DNA of 64,000 bases from Limnomonas spitsbergensis (Eukaryota; Chlorophyta; Chlorophyceae; Chlamydomonadales). The notes under the pieces were generated by a model. It was not told the origin of the DNA, searched no databases, and worked only from the letters and a program-made list of their open reading frames with translations. Location: positions 2,294,001-2,358,000 of the forward strand of contig JAYJMM010000094.1 in assembly GCA_037349105.1 (NCBI GenBank), given 5' to 3'. Below are positions 55,090 through 64,000 of the stretch, in pieces. Both the position numbers and the translations under genes were made by a program. Within the stretch, counting starts at the first letter, position 1, and each line of letters begins with the position of its first letter.

Positions 55090-55886
55090 CTGTATTGACG
55101 CCATAGTCCTTCACTTTCTCAGCATTTCAGGTATGCACCGTTCTAACCTCTCTCGACATTTCCTCTATGATGCCCGTCTCTTTTTGTACCATTCCGTTTT
55201 TCTTCCCATGCCAGACAGCTGACGCCCACACGTCCGAGCCAACAAGATCCTAGGATGTAGCATGCGTCATAATTCACACCATCAAATAAGCTTGCTGATC
55301 TTCCGCTGGGGCCACTCTCTCAACCTCTCCTCTACATGAAAGCGCACAGCCAAGGCTGCATAATCTACATCCTCACCTCCTTTCTCTCGGCGACCATCGC
55401 TTCAGCCATATGGCATGCCCACATGTCAGCCATGCTAACAAACCATGAGTCCATGACGATGCGAACCCGAAAGAAAGCATATTGCTGTTTTGCTAAAAGT
55501 ACTCTAAATATTCAGTGATGACACCATGGCAGATTGGCTTGTGATCCGATGCCATGTTGTAAACAAGCAAGTACCGCATGGCCACATTGTTCGAAGCAGA
55601 ACTGGAAATGCCGATACAGTACGGTTCGCATGCATAACGTGGCCTCTGTCATGACATGTTTATCTAACTTGTTCCATGTAGTCTCTCTCATTTCATTTCA
55701 TGTGCAATCGTGGACCCCGTCTGATGGACACACATGTCGCGTGTCCCATGTGGTGGGCTCGAAACTCGTGAAACTCAAGCTAACATGACCGAAAATCGTC
55801 CGCCCCTTCCAAGCCGAACACAGGGTATGGAGAGACGATTAACAGGTCTTCACGACGCGAGTCAGGAGATGCAACAGCGATGAAAA
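55090..55886. other. No gene seen
   Basis: Contains a degraded tail fragment (ACGCCCACACGTCCGAGCC, about 55210). Otherwise no supported exon. CTTTT at 55882-55886 on the minus strand is the Pol III terminator of the tRNA gene. Confidence 0.45.
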
Positions 55887-55958
55887 GGGGGATTGGGCGA
55901 ATCGAACGCCCGACCTCTTCCACCCTAAGGAAGAATCATGCCACTAGACCAAATCCCC
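55887..55958 (-). tRNA. tRNA-Pro (AGG)
   Basis: The minus strand reads GGGGATTTGGTCTAGTGGCA...CTTCC TTAGGGT GGAAG...TCGGGCGTTCGATTCGCCCA ATCCCC C. The acceptor stem GGGGATT/AATCCCC, D arm with GTCTAGTGGCA, anticodon stem-loop with AGG in the loop TTAGGGT, and T arm CGGGC GTTCGATTC GCCC(A) are all complete. Discriminator C, no intron, length 72. TTTT follows immediately as a Pol III terminator. An intact A box (TGGTCTAGTGG) and B box (GTTCGATTC) support function. Confidence 0.96.
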
Positions 55959-57880
55959 ATGTCTGTTAAGAAGTTTCGGTTACTTTATACATAGCTAAGA
56001 GATAACGTAGGTGACTGCGGAACACAGTCATCATGCAGGGCAAACGCACCACCGTACGGTACTGAATAACCCATTCAAACCAATTCCATGATAAGAGGAA
56101 GGGACAACCTGGACCTGCATGTAAGGAGCACCAGCCCAAGCAAACCTTGCATGCATGTCGAATTGCGGTGATACCTTGCATGGCCAAGCGTGGCATTGTG
56201 GCGTGGCCGAGTACGCTCACATCCATACATCCTTCAGTCCTAAACTGCTAGTTCAGTAACAAATCAAGGTGCCAGCACCAGAGAGTAAATATATGAAGGT
56301 CTTGGTGTTGAGGTGGATTTTCTCAGGATCGATTTTCAAGGGGACCACACAGAGAGTGAAGGCGTCAATTATACTTAAAGACTTGCGGTATCATATTGTA
56401 GGTATCAGAAGGATGATGCAGTGGAATCTCACATCTGGTTGGGATAATTTGGCGCTGCTGGTAGGCCACTAGAGGAACAGTCGGTGGATAGATGCATGAG
56501 GCAACCCCAGATCCTGCATGACATTGGAGAATAAATAACCCCACTTGTTTTTCCTGTTATCACTCACCTTATTGCATCTCGCTCGACCATGAGGAGAAAG
56601 ATGTGCGCCTGTGCGTGTAGGGCAGAGACAGGCGAGAGCTACGAGAGCGGATGCAGCAGCAGGTACTAGAGGTGCAGCAGCGGGGGATGAGCAGCAGGTA
56701 GGGACAGGAAACAATGAAGAGGTCATTCCTACAAGGTTAGGTTCTCTTTCAGACAATGATAGTGGTGATATGAGGTACTAACTACAGTACTACAGTCGAG
56801 GCAGACCACCACAGTCTACCGGGAGTGTGGGCGTTGGCATACTCGAATCAAGCTCTCATAACCCGAGTTGGGAGGGAAAAGTGGATATGCAAAGGAACTT
56901 CGTGGCGACAAGCAATGAAGCAAACTTACGCTGTCCGTGGGCAAGCGGCTGTTCTCAGTTCTCACCTTGACAATTGATGACGCGACATACAATTGGAGTA
57001 TTGAACGCACTCGACAGCCATCGACACTGCGGAGAAGCAGCGCACGTCATCCAAGACCGCCCGCAGATCTCTCGCTTAATCCCTATAGCTACAGGAACAC
57101 TGCCTACAATTAAAAATCCAGCGTGACGTCAGCAAGCCCCAGCCTCCCCAGTCCTCCCAAGGAGTGGCCCGGTAGGGCAGAGGACGGAATCCCCCAATCA
57201 GTCACCTCAGTGACAACAAAATTGGATACTTCACGTTCATTAATACGAAATGGGTTTGCATTTGACCAAGTAAATCACCGTAACAACTTGCCTGTGCCAA
57301 TCGCTGGTGGTGAGGATGGACGGGTGGATGGGCGTGAGAATGACGGGATGGACGTGAGGATGTTTCGGCTTGGACAAACCAGGGCTGTCCATCGTGGGCA
57401 TGCCAAACGCTTGACGGATGCGACGAAAGTGACGTGATCAACGCCCGACCCGTCAACTGGAAACCCTAGTTGCATGCCAGTGTCGTTGCCCTTGCCCCTC
57501 GGGTCTACATGGACCCCGAGGTGCAAAGACACAAAACAGTCACAGCAGGTGGTCCCAGCTGGGTGCCACCCCCCTGGTGCCCCCAACAGCTCAAAGCATT
57601 CCTTCAGGTGCAAAGACACAAAACAGGCACATAGTTTCATCATGCATGATATGCTGACGGCATAAGCTAAGCTCCCAGTCCCTGCACACGCCTAGCGTTG
57701 GATGAGGTGGGGCTAAGGGTTCCGTGGCATCAGCTCTAGGTGAATTGGCACCTTGCGTTTCTCGCCCATGGGGCGAATCCGCAAATCTCTGGGCGACATG
57801 TACCTAGTACGTCATGCACATGCTTACCGCAATGCAGGTCGAGCATAGCATGCTGCATGAACATCACTATGTCACTTGTT
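55959..57880. other. No supported gene
   Basis: Some open frames exist on both strands (for example 57275-57643 minus, 56269-56472 plus) but none has a recognised domain or convincing splice structure. A short direct repeat GGTGCAAAGACACAAAACAG occurs at about 57521 and 57607. Confidence 0.4.
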
Positions 57881-57884
57881 CAAC

Positions 57885-58075
57885 TTGCAGGGCCCAGAGG
57901 TGTTAAGTCATTGACTTTTCAACTTGCCTTTCCTGCTCTGGGGTGGGAGTTTTCCCCCCTTCTCCTTTGTGCCCCTTTCTTTCTTTCCTTTCCCCTCATG
58001 TCTTAATTTCCCTTCTCCCGGATTCCTATTGGGTGACCATGCGGCCGAGTTTTTGAGCAGGGCCCAGAGGTCACA
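57885..58075 (+). mobile_element. Two LINE-tail copies separated by pyrimidine-rich sequence
   Basis: A truncated copy (CAGGGCCCAGAGGTGTTAAG, TCATTGAC; 57887-57916) is followed by a pyrimidine tract and a second copy (GACCATGCGGCCGAGTTTTT, GAGCAGGGCCCAGAGGT; 58021-58071). Confidence 0.65.
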
Positions 58076-58303
58076 TGGTAGATTTGCTTAACCTGTCGTC
58101 ACCGGTTTCATGCTGAAACTGAATGAGCGTTACGCACTCACATGACAGTGCGGTGCTGGCACTAAAGTACCCCTTTCCGGGGCGCCGATGCCCACATGGG
58201 ACATGTCTGCAAGCGAGCACATGCACGGACAGACATGGAACAACCTGAGTCCCCTTATTTATATGCCCATGTGACGCCAACAGGCGCATGGATCCTGGCG
58301 ACG

Positions 58304-58361
58304 ACATGAACAACTCTGGGCCCTGCTCAGGAAGGCTCGGCTGCGTTGGCCCTCAACTGGG
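58304..58361 (-). mobile_element. LINE-tail copy, minus strand
   Basis: The reverse complement reads GCAGCCGAGCCTTCCTGAGC AGGGCCCAGAG. It is the only minus-strand copy noticed. Confidence 0.65.
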
Positions 58362-58639
58362 ACCTATGACCACAAATAGCAAGCAGACACTCCCATTAAA
58401 GAGCAGGGAAGACCTGGGATAGCCCGCGCTTACTCTACGGCAACAGACGGTAACACGAATCTAGGAGGAATGATCCACGCGACCAGGCCTTAGTTCAACA
58501 GTTCAAAGGTGAGGCTCTAAGCAAGACTGGACACCAGCTTCCCAGCAGCTGCCGCCGCCACAATGCATGCCGCACAAATTCAGGCAGGAGTCATTCGGGA
58601 AAACCCAGGAACACCCCACCCTCCTCATTGGGAAAAACA

Positions 58640-61600
58640 TCACTTTTTGCTCCCGCCGGCTCGGGAGCCCGCCGCTGCATTTTGGCCTGGCCTAGACCTG
58701 GCTCTAGCCTGCCCCGCTCCCGCCCGGCTGGCGCCCTCCCTGCCCACACCCTGGTGCCGGCGCGCGGACCTTCCTGCCTTGCCCCGTAGCCGGGCCACGG
58801 TCCGCAAGCGCCTCCAAGGTGCTCGTCCCAAAAGTCCTCGGCTGCGACGCCGGCTGGTGCGGTCCAGCTCCACGCGGCCCCTCAGTTTCGCCCACGCCCA
58901 CATCATATTGGCCTGGGGGGGGACGGGGGTGGGGGGTTGCAGGGCTATTGGCTCAAGATGAAGGGTCAAGGGATCACATTCAAGGATTCATGTTGCAGGT
59001 TGCTGAGGGATCAGGATACACTTCTTTCACTGCTCCCCTGGTGAACACTGTCTAGCTCCTTTGAAATAAACCAGGAGGTGGGGACGCATTCCAGCATGCA
59101 ACAACAACAGCTCAACCGATAGGCCTTGGAGCATATCATTATCTTGCCTGGTACCGTGATTTTGATTTCAATTGCCCTCCCTCAAATTTGAGTTAGCTAT
59201 TTCCGTTACTGCCGCCCTGAAAGCAAAAACATTGACCCAATCTCTCGATTTCGGACTGAACACAGCCGTCAACCATCAATTACCTCAATAATATTAATTT
59301 GCCTTCCCTCAGGCATGGCTGAATGAATGATTTTAATGCTACTCTCAGGGTGAAAAAGTGACTTCAGCTCTTGATTCCCGACTGGAAACTGGCATGGACG
59401 ATCGATCAGAGGTCTGTCTACGTAGCCCTCAAACCCAAACAATGTTAATTACGTGGGAAGGCAAAGCACATCAAGGGCTCAAGGCCCCTGTCACCTAGGG
59501 GGGCACCGCCCCCCCGGCCACCGCCCCCCCCTGTTTTGGGGGATGGGTCCGACCCCCAGGTGACAGGCCTCTTGGCACATCTACAGTGCTCGCGTTCCCC
59601 GGCCCCTTATTTTTATCTGTAGGCTTGTTTGTTCACCTGGACGTGCAGGTCCTGCGAGGTGGGCTGCCTCTGTACCGCTGCGGCGAAGGCATTGAGCCAG
59701 CCTGGGCTCAGCGTGGGTCCCAGCACCGCCAGCCCAAGCGCCAGCAGGGTCAAGTCGTGCGCGTCACACTCCGGCAGCTGGCCAGCACAGCGGCGGACAA
59801 AGCTGCAAGCAGAGGTAAGCCTAGTTTAGGATTCAGGGCCTACGTTAAAACCATGAACTAGGCAGACGCAAAAGAGGTCGGGAGCTCAGCTGGGAGGGTT
59901 TATGGCTGAAATTTGGAAGGGAAATCGCACCGCCAGCTGGTCTACATCTCCTTCCTACCGCCATACCAACTGAGCCAGGCTGGGGGCAGCAGGGTAGTGA
60001 GGGTTGAGGGTAAAATACATTTACCGGCTATTTCTATGACTAGTGCAACGGCTGCAATTCCTTGATTGTATTGGCTCCATTGGCTTCCCTCCGGAGCCAC
60101 GTCCCTCCCATCCCACCTGCTGAGCCAGGCTGGAGGCACCAGGGTCAGGTCACTGCCAGCCCGGTCGTCCGGCGCAAGGAGGGCGGCCAGCGACCAGGCG
60201 GTACGTGCTAGGGACTTGGCTCCGTAACCGGGAGCGCTGCTACCGCTACTGCCACCGCCGGGGCTCGAGCGCGCGTTGTGGGGCCCGGCCAGCGGGGCTG
60301 CTTGGGCTAGCGGCGGCTCCTGCGGGCTTGTCAGCCTCCCAGGGACCATCAGCAGTTGGCCGGATCTCGCAAGGTAGGCGGTGATCCAGGTCAGAGGAGG
60401 GCGGTACCCGAGGCCGGCCAGGCCGTACAGCAGAAGCGCCAGGCTGTCAGGCGAGAAGCTGGCAGGAAGCAGCAGCAAGGGTGGCTTCAGGTTGTAGGGT
60501 TCAAGGGCAAAGGTCTTGCTTAGGAGATCTCAGACAATTGCGTTGGGGGTTGACTGCTTCATGGAGGGCTCGTCGTCCAGCACTCCAGGAACAGCAACGC
60601 AAGCAAAATGTTGAGGGTGCAGAGGGTTGAGGGTGCAGAACTTAATGAAGGCACAAGCAACAGCACTGGTAGATCAGAGGGATGGGCGGAGCCCTTTGGT
60701 CTCGGAACCTCTTCCATCAACTGCGGGTCATGTTTCTTTTCATATTCCTGTGAAGCTCAATGAACGGGCTCTGAGGGGATCTGACAGCTACAACGTGGAT
60801 TCTGGAGATGGTCCATTCTCCAAACTCCATCGGTCACGAACCCTCCCACTTCCCCATTGCTTCGCATCCCCCCTCTCATCCCCATAAAGTCTTTCTAGTT
60901 ACTGTACCGGTGCCAGTGAAAGAAAACATAACAACACTATAAATCGGTATACTTGTTTTCAAGATACTGATCCTTCCCTTCAGTCCCTACTCCTGCTCCC
61001 GCCCGCCCCCTTGCACTCATCTGTCCTGTCCATCCCCACCCACTAGCGCCCCCCCTTCAGCGCCTCACCCTTCCTCCTCGTCCTCCCCCTCCTCGTCCCC
61101 ACTCCCTCACGCTTCTAACTCCAGTTCCCGTTGCCGCCTGTTTGCCCCCGTCTCTTTTCCTGCTAAAAATCTGCCCACTAGCACCCATCCCCACTATCCT
61201 CGTCCCACCAGCTCACCCCCGCCCGCCTGCACTCATCCCTTCTCCTCCTACCTGCCCATCCCCTCCATTCTCGCCCCCGCCCGCTAGCACCCACCTGTGC
61301 AGGGAGTCCCTCGCCCTGTCCAGCAGCTGCGCCACCAGTGCGGGCCGCGGCCGGCAGTTCATCTTCGCCAGCGCCCAGACAATGTGCGACAGCTGCTGCG
61401 GGCCCATGGCCTGAGACACCGCGGCAAGACGCGTGCAGAGGCGCTCAACCCAGCGCTCGCCTGGGCTCCAGTCCTAGGGCGGGCGCACGGGCACGCAAGT
61501 GCATGCGGTCATGCGGTGCAGAGGCAAACCTAGGTGCATGCAGGTGCATGCAGGGGCACACAGGTGCATTTATGAGCATGCAGGTGCATGCAGGGGCACA

Positions 61601-63982
61601 CAGGTGCATGTGGGTGCAGGTGCATGCAGGGGCACACAGGTGCATGCGGGTGCAGGTGCATGCGGGTGCATGTAGGAGCATGCAGGTGCATGCGGGTGCA
61701 GGTGCATGTGGGTGCAGGTGCATGTATGAGCATGCAGGTGCATGCGGGTGCAGGTGCATGCAGGGGTACACAGGTGCATGCGGGTGCAGGTGCATGCAGG
61801 GGCACACAGGTGCATGCGGGTGCATGCGGGTGCAGTTGCATGCGGATGCAGGTGCATGTAGGAGCATGCAGGTGCATGCGGGTGCAGGTGCATGCAGGGG
61901 CACACAGGTGCAAGCGGGTGCAGGTGCATGCAGGTGCATGCAGGGGCACACATGTGCATGCGGGTGCAGTTGCATGTGGGTGCAGGTGCATGTAGGAGCA
62001 TGCAGGTGCAGGTGCATGCGGGCGCACGGGCACGCAGGTGCAGGTGCATGGCGGTCAGAGGCAAACCCAGCAGTTCAACACGGTCTCGGAGCAGGCCAGG
62101 CGTTTTCAAACCTACCAGTACTAAACGGGACACACTTCAGCAATTCAACATCAGGATACAAGGCCCCAAGGCCTGTTCAGCGCAGTCCAGCCCAGCCCTC
62201 TCTATTCGATAACGGACGGGCCTCTCACTCAAAGTCCAGATGGAAAAGGGTTACAAATGTGCCCTAGAAAGGTGCAAAATCTTGGGCTTACCCACGAGAG
62301 GAAGCCTTTGCAGCTAACGTTTTTTGGGACAAGCATAATAAGAAGGATAAAACGGAACGTGGTCCTGCTACAGAGTTCAGACGGCTGCTGCATTTCATAT
62401 TTGAGACTGGCTCCCCGGATCTCCATAGAGTTGCAGCAGAGAGGAGTGCCTGCCTCCTCCCCCCAAAGGCCAAATACCCCCTGCTGCGCCCCCCCGCAGG
62501 CTGCACGCCACACACCCTCATCCCCTCACTGGCTGCACATTATGCCGAGGACATGCCTCTCATCCCCATGGCGAGACACCAGCGGTTGGAACAATTCACA
62601 CTTTTTCTACTGCGACACACCAGCGGTTGGAACCATTCACACTTCCCTCCCGCGACACACCAGCGGTTGGAACCATTCACACTTCCCTCCCGCGACACAC
62701 CAGCGGTTGGAACCATTTACACTTCCCCCCCCGCAACACACCAGCGATTGGTTGGAACCATTCACACCTATCTGACCTTCTTTCCCAAGGTCCATCCCCA
62801 TCCACAGCAAATGTTGTGGAATACAAGGAAGAGCAATGAGGTCAGACTCCGGCCCCGTCTCAATCCAGCAAGAACAGGTCATTTCGTGGACATAATGATG
62901 TCTTTATGTCCATGATGTCCTGATGTCCAAGACCTTATCCATGATGTCCTGATGTCCAAGACCTTATCCATGATGTCCTGATGTCCAAGACCTTATCCAT
63001 GATGTCCGTGAGCATTTCATTCCGTGCTCTACACTCCATGTGAAGTTTCATCGCAGATCCTTCTTCGGATTTTTGAATCCTGCAGCCTAAACCCTAGGCC
63101 CAATCAGATCACACTATTTCCACACCCTGATAAGTGCCACCTTGATTGGAAAAGTAAGGAATCTGCAATAATTACAGTTAACAGCAGAGTTAACAGGGGC
63201 TCCCCTGCTCCCGTCTCCCCCAGCCCCCCCTCCCCAGCTCCAGCCCCCCCCCCTACTCCCCCCCCCACACCCAGCTCCCGCCCGTCTCTCACCTGGGTTT
63301 CTGACAGCTTGGCTACACCCCAAGTCACGTCGGACATCTCCTGGGGTCCCATCTCCTGCAACAACAACAACAACACCAGCAACGTCAGCAGCAACATGAA
63401 CAGCAGCAGCAACGTCAGCAGCAACATGAACGTCAGCAGCAACAACATCAGCAGCAACGTCAGCAGCAACATGAAGAGCAGCAGCAGTAGCCACATCAGC
63501 GCACACACTAAGGAGGACAAGTTGGAGGTTACAACAGGAGCATCAGCTCTAGGCAGTCTAGGGGGGGTAAGTCGGAGGATGCAACAGGAGCAACATCAGC
63601 ACTAGGGTGGGCATGTCCAGGGTCATAGCTTGCAGCTTCCATGCACTTTCAAAACTAAAAAAAACGCTTGCTTGCTTGCTAACCCAAGTTCAGGGTGCAG
63701 GGATCAGGTTTTGCTCACCGTCAGCCTGCTTTCGGTGAGCTGGAGCAGGGCCGCTGCTTGGTCCCCTGTCAGCCGCCCATTCAAGCGGCCCAGGGCCCAA
63801 GTGCAAGTGGCCAGCGTGCGGGCGGTGCCCACGAATTGTGCGGCAGCGGGGCGCGGGACAGATGTCTCTCTCCCTTGTCCCCTTCCTCCTCCTCCTCCTC
63901 CTCCCCTTGCTCCTCCTCCGGCTCCGCCCGGGCCCCAGACGCACCCCAAGGACAGCAGCACGGCAGGGGCAAGAATCGCCAT
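58640..63982 (-). CDS. HPR/FASTK-like (RAP-superfamily type) organelle RNA-binding protein, partial
   Basis: Minus-strand exons in order: 63982-63719, 63355-63293, 61410-61295, 60458-60117, 59802-59637, and 58912 downward to an uncertain end (frame open to 58640). Phases agree throughout (0, 0, 2, 2, 0). Each exon carries the helical-repeat signature of this superfamily: TARTLATCTWALGRLNGRLT; EMGPQEMSDVTWGVAKLSET; AMGPQQLSHIVWALAKMNCR; SFSPDSLALLLYGLAGLGYR and GAKSLARTAWSLAALLAP; DAHDLTLLALGLAVLGPTLS; ANMMWAWAKLRGR. Such proteins bind organellar RNA in chloroplasts or mitochondria. The 5' end is open at the window edge (an ATG at 63982-63980 is possible). No C-terminal RAP domain is seen; after about 58880 the frame becomes Arg/Gly-rich and is doubtful. 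Confidence 0.75.
59150..59471 (-). mobile_element. MITE copies, inverted (59295-59471) and a degraded neighbour (59150-59290)
   Basis: TTTGCCTTCCCTCAGGCATG, TTTTAATGCTACTCTCAGGG, CGACTGGAAACTGGCATGGA and GGGAAGGCAAAGCACATC match the reverse complement of the element at 41784-41970. The preceding 140 bp (CCCTCCCTCAAATTTGAG...CTGCCGCCCTGAAAGCAAAA) looks like an older copy of the same family. Confidence 0.7.
59484..59570. repeat. GC-rich palindromic element
   Basis: Outer arms GCCCCTGTCACCT (59484-59496) and AGGTGACAGGCCT (59558-59570) enclose nested G and C runs that can pair. Similar in style to the cluster at 30530-30660. Confidence 0.8.
61490..62060. repeat. 6/12-bp intronic minisatellite (GGTGCATGCAGG / GCGGGTGCA)
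   Basis: Long array of TGCAGGTGCATGCGGGTGCA-type units in the intron between HPR exons at 63293 and 61410. Frames open on both strands are repeat artefacts. Confidence 0.93.
62565..62765. repeat. ~41-bp tandem repeat, five copies
   Basis: CGACACACCAGCGGTTGGAA plus CCATTCACACTTCCCTCCCG, starting near 62570, 62612, 62653, 62694 and 62737. Confidence 0.9.
62890..63012. repeat. 29-bp tandem repeat, about four copies
   Basis: CATGATGTCCTGATGTCCAA plus GACCTTATC in the same HPR intron. Confidence 0.9.
63358..63490. repeat. CAG/AAC trinucleotide-type repeat next to an acceptor
   Basis: CAACAACAACAACAACACCA and AGCAGCAACATGAACAGCAG units lie directly upstream (minus strand) of the exon 63355-63293. 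They form its polypyrimidine-like GTTGTTGTTGTTGTTGCAG acceptor. Confidence 0.85.
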
Positions 63983-64000
63983 GAAGGCGTGTCTAGGCGC

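Noticed and set aside
61338..62267. A 309-codon frame rich in Cys, Gly, Ala and His
   Set aside because: Lies on the strand opposite the HPR gene and is generated by the GGTGCATGCAGG intronic repeat.

Overview
The window looks like nuclear DNA of a green alga, most likely a chlorophycean (Volvocales-type, Haematococcus-like) species. This is an inference from GC-rich coding exons, many phase-consistent GT-AG introns, Arabidopsis-type telomere-like motifs (CCCTAAA) scattered through introns, a protein kinase and an organelle RNA-binding type protein of green-algal style, and very heavy tandem-repeat load. Nothing here behaves like a bacterial sequence. Most long open reading frames are artefacts of minisatellites whose unit length lets several frames stay open.

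Layout. 1-2610 is a 23-bp minisatellite. 3720-5452 (+) holds the last two exons of an unrecognised gene. 6753-8560 is a 94-bp satellite. 8711-10762 (+) holds the 3' half of a papain-type (C1) cysteine peptidase gene, probably damaged, whose intron carries a ~99-bp satellite. 12872-12959 is an almost perfect long hairpin. 13282-16190 has two related satellites in opposite orientation next to a candidate minus-strand terminal exon. 16434-23455 is a mosaic of five successive satellites bracketed by inverted repeats. 24988-50544 (+) is one large gene that I could join through 24 exons with every splice phase agreeing: N-terminal helical region, a WD-like beta-propeller, a TKL-type protein kinase, and a Ser/Gln-rich tail. 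One of its introns holds a hAT transposase remnant. 51944-55086 (+) is a decayed LINE, with several short copies of its 3' tail nearby. 55887-55958 (-) is tRNA-Pro(AGG). 58640-63982 (-) is a gene of the HPR/FASTK-like (RAP-superfamily) organelle RNA-binding type, again with matching splice phases, open at the right window edge.

The most striking general feature is that almost every splice boundary of the kinase gene, and several in the other genes, is accompanied inside the adjoining intron by one to ten degenerate tandem copies of the exon edge plus its splice site. I call these 'echo exons'. Acceptor-side copies lie upstream and donor-side copies downstream of the real exon. This appears to be how the introns here have grown, and it leaves arrays of potential alternative splice sites.

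Functional interplay between the genes cannot be inferred; they look like independent nuclear genes in a repeat-rich region.
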